Positions 53,961-63,051 of a stretch of DNA of 64,000 nucleotides are shown here, piece after piece (position 1 is the stretch's first letter; each line of letters starts with the position of its first letter). Where the stretch lies: positions 682,001 through 746,000 of the forward strand of contig NZ_NSBU01000004.1 of the NCBI RefSeq assembly GCF_002285415.1. Direction: 5' to 3'. Origin of the DNA: Actibacterium pelagium (GTDB taxonomy: Bacteria > Pseudomonadota > Alphaproteobacteria > Rhodobacterales > Rhodobacteraceae). Both the position numbers and the translations under genes were made by a program. A model generated the notes under the pieces. That model was not told the origin of the DNA and did not search any database. It saw only the letters and a program-made list of their open reading frames with translations.

Positions 53961-54617
53961 ATGGTTTTGGTTGCGGACGATATTTGGAAGAGTTTCAGCT
54001 CGGGCACCGGACGGTCAGAGGTGTTGCGCGGCGTGTCGCTGTCGGTTGCAGCGGGTGAAAGCGTGGCGCTGACCGGGGAGTCCGGCAGCGGAAAAAGCAC
54101 GCTATTACATCTGTGTGCCGGGCTGGATGTGCCGGATGCAGGCGAGGTGCGGGTTGGCGGGCAGGCTTTGGCCGCTTTGTCGGACGCCGCGCGCGCCAAG
54201 GTGCGTCGTGATCAGATCGGCCTGGTGTTTCAGCAGTTCAACCTGATCCCCTCATTGACGGTCGGCCGGAACCTTTCGTTTCAGGCGCGCCTGTCCGGGC
54301 GGGAGGGCGGCTTGCGTATCGAGGCGTTGGCCGAACGGCTTGGGCTTGAGAATTTGCTGGAACGCTATCCCGAAGAACTGTCCGGCGGGCAGCAGCAACG
54401 TGTGGCAATCGGACGAGCTTTGGCGGCGGGGCCGCCGTTGATCCTTGCGGATGAGCCGACCGGCAGTCTGGATGAGGCCACCGGCGACAAAGTGATGGAC
54501 CTGTTACTTGAGCTTGTGCGCGAAAGTGGTGCGGCCCTTTTGATGGTAACCCATTCCGAACGGCTGGCCGCGCGCCTGTCACGGCGTGTGCACCTGCGGG
54601 CGGGGCAGTTGGAATGA
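53961..54617 (+). CDS. ABC transporter ATP-binding protein, LolD/MacB type
   Basis: 218 aa from the ATG at 53961, with GAGG 4 bp upstream. Walker A GESGSGKSTLLH near 41, Q-loop FQQFNLIPSLT, signature LSGGQQQRVAIGRAL, Walker B LILADEPTGSLDE and H-loop TH. The next gene's ATG overlaps its stop (ATGA), forming one export unit. Its class powers lipoprotein release or efflux. Confidence 0.92.
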   Translation: MVLVADDIWKSFSSGTGRSEVLRGVSLSVAAGESVALTGESGSGKSTLLHLCAGLDVPDAGEVRVGGQALAALSDAARAKVRRDQIGLVFQQFNLIPSLTVGRNLSFQARLSGREGGLRIEALAERLGLENLLERYPEELSGGQQQRVAIGRALAAGPPLILADEPTGSLDEATGDKVMDLLLELVRESGAALLMVTHSERLAARLSRRVHLRAGQLE

Positions 54618-57004
54618 TCGTGCTGCGGGCACTTTTGTCCCATTGGGTGCAGCGGCCGGTCCAACTGGCCAGTCTTTTGCTGGGCCTTGCCCTGGCAACG
54701 GCACTCTTCACTGGGGTGCAGGCAATCAATGCCGAAGCGCGGACCAGCTATGCACGGGCAGCCGCGATGTTGGGTCAGGATCAACTGTCCCGGATCGAGG
54801 CAGAGGACGGGCAACTCTTCGATCAGGCAAGTTTTGTCAAACTGCGCAGGGCGGGGTGGAAGGTTTCGCCGGTGGTCGAGGGCGAACTGCGGGTTGCGGG
54901 TTCGACGGCACGGCTGATGGGGGTAGAGCCTGTGTCGGCCCCAGCATCGGCTGCGCCAGCCCCTCTGGCAGAAACCAATGAATTGTTGCGGTTCCTTCAA
55001 GGTAATGTCGGGTTTGCCGCGCCTGCGACAGCTGCGAATTGGTCTTCGATTGACCCTTTGCCAGAGCTGCGTCCGCTGGAGGGGCTGATTGAAGGCGTTG
55101 TTCTTCTGGACATCGGGCAGGCGCAGCGCCTGTTGGGGATGGAAGGGCAGATCTCTCATCTGGTTTTGGCAGATGGTGGTGAGGGGGCGAGCGCCTTGCC
55201 ACAAGGGCTGGTTATACGCCCACCGGGTGGCGCAGGTGATGTTGCGCGCCTGACGGATAGTTTTCACCTGAACCTGACCGCCTTTGGGCTGCTGTCCTTT
55301 GTGGTTGGATTGTTCATCGTCCATGGGGCCGTCGGTCTGGCGTTCGAGCAGCGGCGCGCGATGTTCAGAACCCTGCGGGCGCTTGGAGTGCCCTTGAACG
55401 GGCTGATGGCCAGTCTGCTAACCGAGCTTCTGGTGCTTGCATTTCTGGCAGGCGTGGTTGGGGTTGCCTTGGGGTATCTCGTTGCCAGCTTGCTGTTGCC
55501 GGATGTGTCGGCGACCCTTCGGGGGCTTTATGGGGCCTCGGTCGCCAGCAGCCTGAGTTTGCAACCGTCTTGGTGGTTGGGGGGCTTGGCGGTCTCTTTG
55601 ATCGGGGCGCTGATTGCCGCGGGGCAAAGCCTGTGGCGGTTGGCAAGCATGCCTTTGCTGGCGCCAGCACAGCCGCGTGCGTGGATGCGGGCCTCGGAAC
55701 GCGGGATGCGCATGCAACTGGGCGCGGGGATCGCGTTGTTGGGGATCTCGGGGCTGCTGATCTGGCAGGCGCAGGGGCTGGTGACTGGATTTGCCGCACT
55801 TGGGACCCTACTGCTTGGGGCGGCTTTGTGTTTGCCGGTGCTGCTTGGGTGGGTTTTGCAACGGCTGACCGCGGCCGCGCGCGGCGTCGGGCGAGAGTGG
55901 TTCTGGGCTGACACGGGGCAGCAACTGCCGGGGGTCTCACTTGCGCTGATGGCGTTGCTCTTGGCTTTGTCGGCCAACATTGGTGTGGGCACAATGGTGT
56001 CCAGCTTTCGGATGACCTTTGTCGAGTGGTTGGATCAACGCCTGTCATCTGAACTGTACGCCACGGCGCGTGATCAGGCCGAGGGGGAGGCGCTGCGAGC
56101 ATGGCTTGCCGATCAGGATGTCGATGTCCTGCCGATCTGGAACGTGAAGGTTGAACTATTCAACGCCCCGGCAGAGCTGTTCGGGGTTACAGACCACCCC
56201 ACCTATCGCCAGAACTGGCGGTTGTTGCAGGCGCTGGAGGCGCCTTGGGACAAGCTTGCCGCAGGGGATCACGTGATGATCAACGAGCAACTGGCCAGGC
56301 GGGAAGGTCTATGGCCGGGGGATGCGCTGACCCTGCCCAATGGGCGGGCTATGACGGTTGCCGGGGTCTATGGCGATTACGGCAACCCGCTGGCGCAGCT
56401 CCATGTCACGACCGATCTTCTGGTACAGCTATACCCGGATGTTCCACGCCTGAGGCACGCGGTCCGGGTCGCCCCGGATCAAGCAGAGGCATTGAGGCAG
56501 GCGTTGATCACGGACTTCGGACTACCCGCCAGCCAGATGATAGATCAGGCCAGCATCAAACAGGCCTCTTTGAACGTGTTCGAACGGACCTTTACTGTCA
56601 CCGCTGCGCTAAACGTTTTGACCATGGCCGTGGCAGGGTTTGCACTGCTGACCAGCCTTCTGACCCTGTCGGGCATGCGGCTGCCCCAACTGGCCCCAGT
56701 CTGGGCCATGGGCTGGACCCGCCGCCGCCTTGCGGGGGCAGAGCTGCTGCGTGCGATCCTTTTGGCGGGGTTTGTCATGGTTTGCGCCGTGCCGCTTGGG
56801 CTGGCGCTGTCATGGATATTGCTGAACGTGGTGAATGTGGCTGCCTTTGGCTGGCAATTGCCGATGTTCCTGTTTCCGGGGCAATGGGCAACGCTTGGCC
56901 TGTTGGCGCTGGTTGTTGCGGGGCTGGCGGCGCTTTGGCCTGCGTGGCGATTGTCAAAGCTGCCCCCTGCTGAGTTGCTGAAGGTGTTTGCCAATGAACG
57001 TTAG
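54614..57004 (+). CDS. ABC transporter permease, FtsX-like
   Basis: 796 aa with eight or more TM helices in two FtsX-like cores (FGLLSFVVGLFIVHGAVGLAF and TMAVAGFALLTSLLTLSGM) and a large periplasmic loop from ~40 to 240. This doubled permease architecture is of the MacB/LolCE-DUF214 type. With the ATPase before and the AttH-like protein after, it probably moves a lipid, lipoprotein or hydrophobic compound across the inner membrane. Confidence 0.85.
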   Translation: MIVLRALLSHWVQRPVQLASLLLGLALATALFTGVQAINAEARTSYARAAAMLGQDQLSRIEAEDGQLFDQASFVKLRRAGWKVSPVVEGELRVAGSTARLMGVEPVSAPASAAPAPLAETNELLRFLQGNVGFAAPATAANWSSIDPLPELRPLEGLIEGVVLLDIGQAQRLLGMEGQISHLVLADGGEGASALPQGLVIRPPGGAGDVARLTDSFHLNLTAFGLLSFVVGLFIVHGAVGLAFEQRRAMFRTLRALGVPLNGLMASLLTELLVLAFLAGVVGVALGYLVASLLLPDVSATLRGLYGASVASSLSLQPSWWLGGLAVSLIGALIAAGQSLWRLASMPLLAPAQPRAWMRASERGMRMQLGAGIALLGISGLLIWQAQGLVTGFAALGTLLLGAALCLPVLLGWVLQRLTAAARGVGREWFWADTGQQLPGVSLALMALLLALSANIGVGTMVSSFRMTFVEWLDQRLSSELYATARDQAEGEALRAWLADQDVDVLPIWNVKVELFNAPAELFGVTDHPTYRQNWRLLQALEAPWDKLAAGDHVMINEQLARREGLWPGDALTLPNGRAMTVAGVYGDYGNPLAQLHVTTDLLVQLYPDVPRLRHAVRVAPDQAEALRQALITDFGLPASQMIDQASIKQASLNVFERTFTVTAALNVLTMAVAGFALLTSLLTLSGMRLPQLAPVWAMGWTRRRLAGAELLRAILLAGFVMVCAVPLGLALSWILLNVVNVAAFGWQLPMFLFPGQWATLGLLALVVAGLAALWPAWRLSKLPPAELLKVFANER

Positions 57005-58034
57005 GGGATTGCTTGTCTGCATCTGCCTTCTGCTTGGGGGGCAGGGTTTCGCGCAGGGTTTCGCGGGGCTTGGGACCAGTGCGGAAGGCTTTCCTGACCC
57101 GGAACGAGGCACGCCTTTGCAGTTTCCGCGCGACCACGGAGCCCATCCTGAGTACCGGATCGAGTGGTGGTACGTCACTGCCAACCTGACCGGTGAGGAC
57201 GGGCGCGACTATGGGGTGCAATGGACCCTTTTCCGCGCGGCATTGGATACGGAACTCGCTGAAGGATGGCTGACCCCGCAAATCTGGAAGGGACATGCCG
57301 CCGTCACCACGCCAAACCAGCATTTCTTCGCCGAATCTTTTGCTCGGGGGGGCGTTGGGCAGGCCGGCGCGAAGGCCGACCCTGTAGAGGTTTGGATCGA
57401 CGACTGGCAATTGGCTGGCCCGGACATCAATACACTTCAACTGACCGCAACCGATCAGGCGTTTTCCTTCGATCTTGGCTTACGCGCAGATGGGCCTTTG
57501 GTCTTGCATGGTGATCAGGGGTATTCGGTTAAATCGCGTGAAGGGAAGGCGTCATACTATTATTCTCAACCAGCTTATAAGGTGCGCGGGCAGCTTTCTT
57601 TGCCTGACGGGTCAGTTGGCGTATCGGGCCATGCTTGGCTTGACCGAGAGTGGTCCAGTCAGCCGCTGTCCGACGATCAGCGCGGGTGGGATTGGGTTTC
57701 CCTGACTTTCGACAGCGGCGACCGACTGATGGGGTTCCAGCTGCGTAGCGACGACGGGGTCTACACCTCTGGTACATGGATCGGTGCGGATGGGGAGGTT
57801 GCCCCGTTCGGTGATGGTGTTCTGAAGCTAAAGCCGCTTAGCATCTCGGACGTTAACGGGCGCAAGGTGCCGACCGGCTGGCAAGTGGACTTGCCCGACC
57901 GCGATGTCTCGGTCCAGATCGATGCGATAAACCCGAACGCCTGGATGACAACGCTGTTTCCGTACTGGGAAGGTCCCATGCGCATCACCGGGTCCCACAC
58001 AGGGCGTGGGTATCTAGAGATGACGGGATATTGA
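56994..58034 (+). CDS. AttH/CrtC-like secreted lipocalin-fold protein
   Basis: 346 aa from the ATG at 56994, overlapping the permease stop. N-terminal signal peptide (LLVCICLLLGGQGFAQG). Two lipocalin-like halves as in AttH and CrtC: DHGAHPEYRIEWWYVTANLT, then SGHAWLDREWSSQPLSDDQRGWDWV (the conserved HAWLDREW motif) and TGWQVDLPDRDVSVQI. Family members bind or hydrate hydrophobic substrates such as carotenoids. It fits a three-gene export unit with the ABC genes; the substrate is unknown. Confidence 0.85.
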   Translation: MNVRGLLVCICLLLGGQGFAQGFAGLGTSAEGFPDPERGTPLQFPRDHGAHPEYRIEWWYVTANLTGEDGRDYGVQWTLFRAALDTELAEGWLTPQIWKGHAAVTTPNQHFFAESFARGGVGQAGAKADPVEVWIDDWQLAGPDINTLQLTATDQAFSFDLGLRADGPLVLHGDQGYSVKSREGKASYYYSQPAYKVRGQLSLPDGSVGVSGHAWLDREWSSQPLSDDQRGWDWVSLTFDSGDRLMGFQLRSDDGVYTSGTWIGADGEVAPFGDGVLKLKPLSISDVNGRKVPTGWQVDLPDRDVSVQIDAINPNAWMTTLFPYWEGPMRITGSHTGRGYLEMTGY

Positions 58035-58100
58035 CCCGCTCACATTTCGGTAAGCCATGTTTCGCGGCAGCGCAGGCTGCGCTAAAGCTACGGGACTGAT

Positions 58101-60224
58101 TTGTCGGAGCCTTTGATGCACTCACCCCTTCCCCTGACCCGCGATCTTGTGCTGATCGGAGGCGGTCACACCCATGCACTGGTGCTGCGGATGTGGGGGA
58201 TGAAACCCTTGCACGGTGTGCGCCTGACGGTGATCAACCCCGGTCCCGCCGCGCCCTATTCTGGGATGCTGCCGGGGTTTGTGGCCGGGCATTACGAGCG
58301 GGATGAGCTGGACATTGATCTTGTGCAGCTGGCACGGTTTGCAGGGGCGCGGGTGATCCTTGGGCACGCGACAGGCATCGACCGACAGGCACGTCGGATC
58401 ACGGTGCCCGGGCGGCCTGATGTTTTCTATGACGTGGCCTCTGTCGATATTGGTATCTCGTCTGACTTGCCCTCTTTGCCGGGGTTCAATGATAATGCGG
58501 TGCCCGCGAAACCCTTGGGGACGTTCGCAGATCGCTGGCACGCGCATGTCACCGGTTCCGTGCGAAATCCGGATGTGGCGATCATCGGCGCAGGCGTCGC
58601 CGGGGTCGAGCTGGCATTGGCCTGTCGCTATCGGATGCAATCGGCAGGAATTTCCGGGAATGTGACGCTGTTGGAAGCCGCGCCGATGGCTTTGAAAGAC
58701 ATTGGCCAAGGTGCGCGCGCGGCGCTGTTGGCGCAGTTGGCAGAGCAAGGGGTGACCTTGCGAACCAATGCCAGCGTGGCAGAGGTTTTGGCCGACGGGG
58801 TGCAGCTGCAAGGGGGCGAGGTGATCCCCGCTGGGCTGGTGATCGGCGCGGCAGGGGCCAAACCGCAGGATTGGCTGGTCCAGACTGGGTTGGACCTGAC
58901 CGATGGGTTCATCGACGTGACCCCGGAATTGCACAGCCTAACCGACCCGCGGATTTTCGCGACTGGGGATTGCGCCCATCTGACTTTCGATCCGCGCCCC
59001 AAGGCTGGTGTTTTCGCGGTGCGACAGGCGCCGGTTCTGTTCAACAACCTGCGGGCAGCGCTGGGGGTGGGGCAGCCTCGGGCCTTCAAGCCGCAGAAAG
59101 ATTACCTGAAACTGATCTCGACCGGGCGCAAACATGCGGTGGCGGACAAGTTCGGGCGGCGGTTCGAAGGGGCTTGGATGTGGCGTTGGAAGGATCACAT
59201 CGACCAGAAATTCATGCGCCAGTTCAAAGAGTTGCCCGATATGGGGCGGCCGGAACTTCCTGCGGAAATGGCATCTGGTCTGCGTGAGATGATCGAGGGG
59301 CATCCGCCGCTTTGCGGAGGGTGCGCCGCCAAGCCGGGGGCAAATGTTCTGCAGGATGGATTGGCCGGGATTGGCGGTGATGATGCAGCAGCATTGGGCG
59401 GGTCGCGGGTGATCTCGACCGACCAGTTCCGGGCGTTTTCGCTGGACCCGGTGCTGTTGGCGCGGGTGGCCGCAATCCATGCGATGGGGGATATCTGGGC
59501 CAGCGGCGCACGACCGGAAACTGCGCTGGCGCAGATCACCTTGCCGCAGATGCGCGACCATATGCAGGCGGAAACCTTGCGCGAAATGACCGAGGCGCTG
59601 GCAGCCGAGCTGTCGGCCATTGGTGCTGAACTGGTCGGCGGGCATACCTCTGTTGGGCCGGAAATGGCCGTGGGGCTAACCGTTACGGGACTTCATGATG
59701 GGCATCCCATCACGCTGGCGGGCGCAAAGCCCGGCGACCAGCTGATCCTGACCAAACCTTTGGGAACAGGCGTTATTTTGGCTGCTGAAATGCAGCGGAA
59801 AGCCCCCGGAGCCGTGGTCGCCAATGCCTATGACCACATGCTGAAAGGGGCAGCAGAGACCTCTGCCGCGCTGACGCCGGTGGCCCATGCGGTGACCGAT
59901 GTGACGGGCTATGGGCTGGCCGGCCACCTGAGGGGCATCTTGCAGGCCTCGGGCGTCGGGGCGACGCTGGACCTTAATGCCATTCCCGTGCTTGAGGGGT
60001 CCGAGGCGCTGATCAGCGCCGGGGTCCGCTCTAGCCTGTTTGACGCCAATGCGCGGGCGCTGGAGGGGCACGATCTAGCCGATCCGCGGATCGCGATCCT
60101 GGCGGATCCCCAGACTGCGGGTGGCTTGCTGGCAGCGGTTCCGGCCGACAATGTGCCCGATTTTCCGGGCGCACGGGTGATTGGTGCGATCTCCAACCAG
60201 CCGGGCCAAATCAGCCTGAATTAG
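58101..60224 (+). CDS. selD: NDH-like oxidoreductase fused to selenide, water dikinase
   Basis: 707 aa. Residues ~1-380 are an NADH-dehydrogenase-like FAD domain (LVLIGGGHTHALVLRMWGM, VAIIGAGVAGVELALACRYRM, FATGDCAHL). From ~400 comes SelD: PPLCGGCAAKPGANVL (active Cys and Lys retained; the second Cys of the usual GCGCK is Ala), GDDAAALG, MGDIWASGARPE and VTDVTGYGLAGHL. SelD makes selenophosphate for selenocysteine or 2-selenouridine in tRNA. The fusion is known in several groups. The next selenium genes are outside the window. Confidence 0.9.
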   Translation: MSEPLMHSPLPLTRDLVLIGGGHTHALVLRMWGMKPLHGVRLTVINPGPAAPYSGMLPGFVAGHYERDELDIDLVQLARFAGARVILGHATGIDRQARRITVPGRPDVFYDVASVDIGISSDLPSLPGFNDNAVPAKPLGTFADRWHAHVTGSVRNPDVAIIGAGVAGVELALACRYRMQSAGISGNVTLLEAAPMALKDIGQGARAALLAQLAEQGVTLRTNASVAEVLADGVQLQGGEVIPAGLVIGAAGAKPQDWLVQTGLDLTDGFIDVTPELHSLTDPRIFATGDCAHLTFDPRPKAGVFAVRQAPVLFNNLRAALGVGQPRAFKPQKDYLKLISTGRKHAVADKFGRRFEGAWMWRWKDHIDQKFMRQFKELPDMGRPELPAEMASGLREMIEGHPPLCGGCAAKPGANVLQDGLAGIGGDDAAALGGSRVISTDQFRAFSLDPVLLARVAAIHAMGDIWASGARPETALAQITLPQMRDHMQAETLREMTEALAAELSAIGAELVGGHTSVGPEMAVGLTVTGLHDGHPITLAGAKPGDQLILTKPLGTGVILAAEMQRKAPGAVVANAYDHMLKGAAETSAALTPVAHAVTDVTGYGLAGHLRGILQASGVGATLDLNAIPVLEGSEALISAGVRSSLFDANARALEGHDLADPRIAILADPQTAGGLLAAVPADNVPDFPGARVIGAISNQPGQISLN

Positions 60225-60230
60225 GCGCAT

Positions 60231-60263
60231 GACCTGCATATGACTGCCATATGACCTGCATAT
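60231..60263. repeat. Three 11-bp tandem repeats after selD
   Basis: GACCTGCATAT, GACTGCCATAT, GACCTGCATAT in exact 11-bp phase, 6 bp past the selD stop and about 170 bp before the Asp-rich lipoprotein. One-turn spacing is typical of cooperative protein binding; a repeat of no function is equally possible. Confidence 0.6.
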
Positions 60264-60430
60264 GAGTCTTTTGCGATCAGCGCAGGTCCCTTTCTGTGTC
60301 GCCTTGCGCAGGGAGTGAAGGCGAAAAAAAACCTCTTTGAATCGCGACCCAGCCGCTAAACTTAAGGCCTAGCATCTCCGAAACCGGAGAATTGATGCTG
60401 TCTGTGAAACTCAACGAAGGGACTTTTGTA

Positions 60431-60745
60431 ATGAATGTATTGAAGCTTATCGCCTCGGTCGGCATTGCTGCCGTTATCGCAGGCTGCGCACAACAGGAAG
60501 AGATGACGATGGTTGCTCCAGAGCCGGTGTTCGACAAGTTCGGCGGCGGGTCTTGTGAGGAAGGGTATGTGTATGTGCCGGGCGCAGCGTTTGAGCCCTC
60601 TGTATGTGTGCCAGAAGATGAATGCGAAGACATCGTGAACGCTGACGGGTCAGCGGTTCCCTGTCCGCCACCCCCGCCGGAGCGGGATGACGATGACGAC
60701 GATGATGACAGCAGCAGCGGGCGTGATCCGACTGGACGCGGCTGA
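60431..60745 (+). CDS. Small Asp-rich lipoprotein
   Basis: 104 aa from the ATG at 60431. Lipobox SVGIAAVIAGC with the modified Cys near residue 18, followed by a small body with four Cys (GSCEEGYVYVP, SVCVPEDECED, VPCPPPPP) and a tail of eight Asp (DDDDDDDD) then SSSGRDPTGRG. Export and membrane attachment are predicted; the acidic run could bind cations. No family is recognised. A terminator follows. Confidence 0.7.
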   Translation: MNVLKLIASVGIAAVIAGCAQQEEMTMVAPEPVFDKFGGGSCEEGYVYVPGAAFEPSVCVPEDECEDIVNADGSAVPCPPPPPERDDDDDDDDSSSGRDPTGRG

Positions 60746-60772
60746 TCTGTAGTTGCTGAGCTCAATATGAAA

Positions 60773-60807
60773 GGCCGTCAGCATGCTGGCGGCCCTTTTC
60801 ATTTCTT
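60773..60807 (+). terminator. Terminator of the lipoprotein gene
   Basis: 11-bp inverted repeat GGCCGTCAGCA/TGCTGGCGGCC (one G-T pair; only the inner bases form the loop) followed by CTTTTCATTTCTT. Confidence 0.8.
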
Positions 60808-60848
60808 AACGGTCGCGGTTTGGATTGAAGCCCTGCGGCCTTCGGGAG

Positions 60849-61358
60849 TCAGGCCTTGGCTTCCACCCGTTGTTTGAGCGCAGAGTTCATGGCGTCGAAA
60901 CCGGCCTTGGTCTTGGCCCCGATCAGTGCCATCAGCGGATAAGCAAGCAGGCCGCGAAAGGTCTCACCGTGTTTCAGCAAGGTTGTGCCGTCAGCGCGGG
61001 GTTCGAGAGTGAAGTAGTGTTCTCCGTCGAAGATCCCATTGACCCCCAGCTTGCCAACCCAACGCAATTCCTTCTGCGGGTCGCTGGCCAGAATGGTAGG
61101 GGAGAACGTCATGGGGTTGCTTTCGGGTAGTCGGATAGTTGCCGAGATTTTGTTGCCAACGGCCAGCTCACCGCTGAGATCACAGATGAACGGGTTCCAG
61201 TCGGCATAGTCCTGAGTTTGCATCAGGGTCTGCCAGACGGCGCTGGGCGGGGCGTCAATCACGACTTCGGTTTTCAGCTGTTTCGGAGCGATTAGGCCCA
61301 AGGCGAATGTTCCTGCGATAAGGGCTGCGGCGGCGGTCGTGAGGGCGGTGATGGTCAT
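60849..61358 (-). CDS. SRPBCC-domain protein
   Basis: 169 aa. N-terminal hydrophobic segment (ALTTAAAALIAGTFALGLI), then the SRPBCC/START-like fold: VVIDAPPSAVWQTLMQTQDYADWNPF and GTTLLKHGETFRGLLAY. Binds a hydrophobic ligand; function unknown. It is divergent from the LysR gene and is its probable target. Confidence 0.85.
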   Translation of the reverse strand: MTITALTTAAAALIAGTFALGLIAPKQLKTEVVIDAPPSAVWQTLMQTQDYADWNPFICDLSGELAVGNKISATIRLPESNPMTFSPTILASDPQKELRWVGKLGVNGIFDGEHYFTLEPRADGTTLLKHGETFRGLLAYPLMALIGAKTKAGFDAMNSALKQRVEAKA

Positions 61359-61435
61359 GGTCTGATCCTTTCTGGCGGGGCCGGTTGAGGCGGCGGTTTA
61401 CGTGATGCCAGTAGGATGAAGGATAAGCATGGTTA

Positions 61436-61479
61436 TATAAATTCTCTAAATATCGACAATAGATATAGAAAAATTTATA
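61436..61479. promoter_or_regulatory. Operator-like inverted repeat upstream of the LysR gene
   Basis: Arms TATAAATTCTCTAAATATC and GATATAGAAAAATTTATA are an imperfect inverted repeat around GACAATA, directly before the LysR ATG. It is the AT-rich dyad expected of a LysR site controlling both this gene and the SRPBCC gene. Binding is inferred. Confidence 0.5.
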
Positions 61480-61488
61480 CTTACACCG

Positions 61489-62370
61489 ATGACCTCGCTT
61501 GACCATATTCGCACCTTTGCCGCCGTGGCTAAGACGGGCAGCCTGTCCGGCGCTGCGCGGACTTTGCAACTGACACAACCGACGGTGGGTCGCCATATCG
61601 ATCTGCTGGAGACGTCGCTGAACGTCTCGCTGTTCACGCGCGGGCGGGACGGAATGACCCTGACGGCGAAAGGCGCTGATCTGGTGGAGGCGGCAGAGTT
61701 GATGCTGCAGGCGGCGACCGGGTTTGAACGGCAGGCCGCCGGGATGGAGGATCAGGTGCAGGGCACCTTGCGGGTCGCGGTGAACGAGGTGTTGGGCGTT
61801 TTGGTTTTGCCAAAGCTCCTGTCCGACTTCATGGACGCGAACCCAGATGTCGAAGTTGAACTGTTCATCGACAATGCGGCCAGTAACCTGTTGCAGCGGG
61901 ACGCCGATATCGCGATCCGCATGTTCCGCCCCGCGCAAAGCGATCTGGTTGCGCGGAAAGTGGGTGAGATCTCGCTTGGGTTCTACGTGCATCAGCGCGT
62001 GCTGGAGCAGACCCCGCCGCCCCGATCCTTGTCCGAGCTTAGACAGGCGCGAGTCATCGGGTTCGACAGGGATCGGTCGATGATCCTTGCCACCGAGATG
62101 ATGGGAGAAGCGTTTGAGCGTCGGGATTTTGCCGTCCGGACCGACAATATCCTTGCCCATATCGAGGCGATCCGGGCCGGGCTTGGGTTTGGCGTGACCC
62201 ATGACTGGCTCGCGCGCTCATGGCCAGAGGTGGTGAAGGTAATGCCCGACCTCCCCATCCCTCCACTAGAGGTTTGGCTGACCTGTCATTCCGACGTCCG
62301 GCACAACAAACGTGTTCGGCTGATGATGGATTTTCTGGCCGAGAACCTGCCGAGGGTCTGGGCGGCTTAG
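61489..62370 (+). CDS. LysR-family transcriptional regulator
   Basis: 293 aa. N-terminal HTH (LDHIRTFAAVAKTGSLSGAART LQLTQPTVGRHI) and a periplasmic-binding-like effector domain (LRVAVNEVLGVLVLPKLL ... ADIAIRMFRP). It is divergent from the SRPBCC gene and overlaps the convergent flavin-reductase 3' end by 4 bp. Confidence 0.92.
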   Translation: MTSLDHIRTFAAVAKTGSLSGAARTLQLTQPTVGRHIDLLETSLNVSLFTRGRDGMTLTAKGADLVEAAELMLQAATGFERQAAGMEDQVQGTLRVAVNEVLGVLVLPKLLSDFMDANPDVEVELFIDNAASNLLQRDADIAIRMFRPAQSDLVARKVGEISLGFYVHQRVLEQTPPPRSLSELRQARVIGFDRDRSMILATEMMGEAFERRDFAVRTDNILAHIEAIRAGLGFGVTHDWLARSWPEVVKVMPDLPIPPLEVWLTCHSDVRHNKRVRLMMDFLAENLPRVWAA

Positions 62371-62975
62371 CCTTGTCCCGGGCGGGTCATCTGGAAGACC
62401 TCGTCCACTTTCGCGTAATCGCGATACCCCATGCGCGAGAGCGGGTGATAGATGGTCGGGTCGATCATGCCGTCTTTCAGAATGTCGTCCCGTATGTGCA
62501 CGCCGGTGACTTCCCCCAGCACAAGAAAGTTGGCTTTGCCCAGAAGTGGCACGATCTGGGTCAGGCGGCATTCCAGTGACGCGGGCGCGGCTGTCACGCG
62601 GGAACAGTCGATGGTGTCGCAAGGGGTGCGTTCAAGCGCTGCATGGGCAAACTCGTCCACCTCACGCGACCATGGGCCAGAGGTCTGGTTCATCGCGTCT
62701 TTCAGGGCGAAATCGACAAGGTTGGCGCAGAAGACACCGGTGTCGCGGATATTCGCGACGCTATCCTTGGTGCCGTCGCGGTCGGGTTTGGCCCCTGTCG
62801 AGGCGAACATGACCTGCGGCGGCGTGTAGGCAACCGCATTGAAGAAAGAGTATGGGGCCAGGTTTTCAGTTCCATCCGCACCCTTGGTCGAGATCCAGCC
62901 AATCGGGCGGGGCGCGACGATGGCGTTGAACGGGTTGTGCGGCAGGCCGTGGCCATCTTCGGGTCGGTAGAACAT
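62367..62975 (-). CDS. Flavin reductase-like domain protein
   Basis: 202 aa from the ATG at 62973-62975 (MFYRPEDGHGLPHNPFN), with AAAGGA 5 bp upstream. FMN-binding split barrel: FNAIVAPRPIGWISTKGADG, LAPYSFFNAVAYTPPQVMF, KDSVANIRDTGVFCANLVDF and a C-terminal HPLSRMGYRDYAKV. The family reduces FMN for partner monooxygenases or carries bound FMN. Confidence 0.9.
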   Translation of the reverse strand: MFYRPEDGHGLPHNPFNAIVAPRPIGWISTKGADGTENLAPYSFFNAVAYTPPQVMFASTGAKPDRDGTKDSVANIRDTGVFCANLVDFALKDAMNQTSGPWSREVDEFAHAALERTPCDTIDCSRVTAAPASLECRLTQIVPLLGKANFLVLGEVTGVHIRDDILKDGMIDPTIYHPLSRMGYRDYAKVDEVFQMTRPGQG

Positions 62976-63051
62976 GCGGGTCCTTTCAGGTTTGCCCAAG
63001 ACCTAGCCTCATGCTACGCCCATTTCCAGAGGAAGGATAAAAGAGCAGCGC

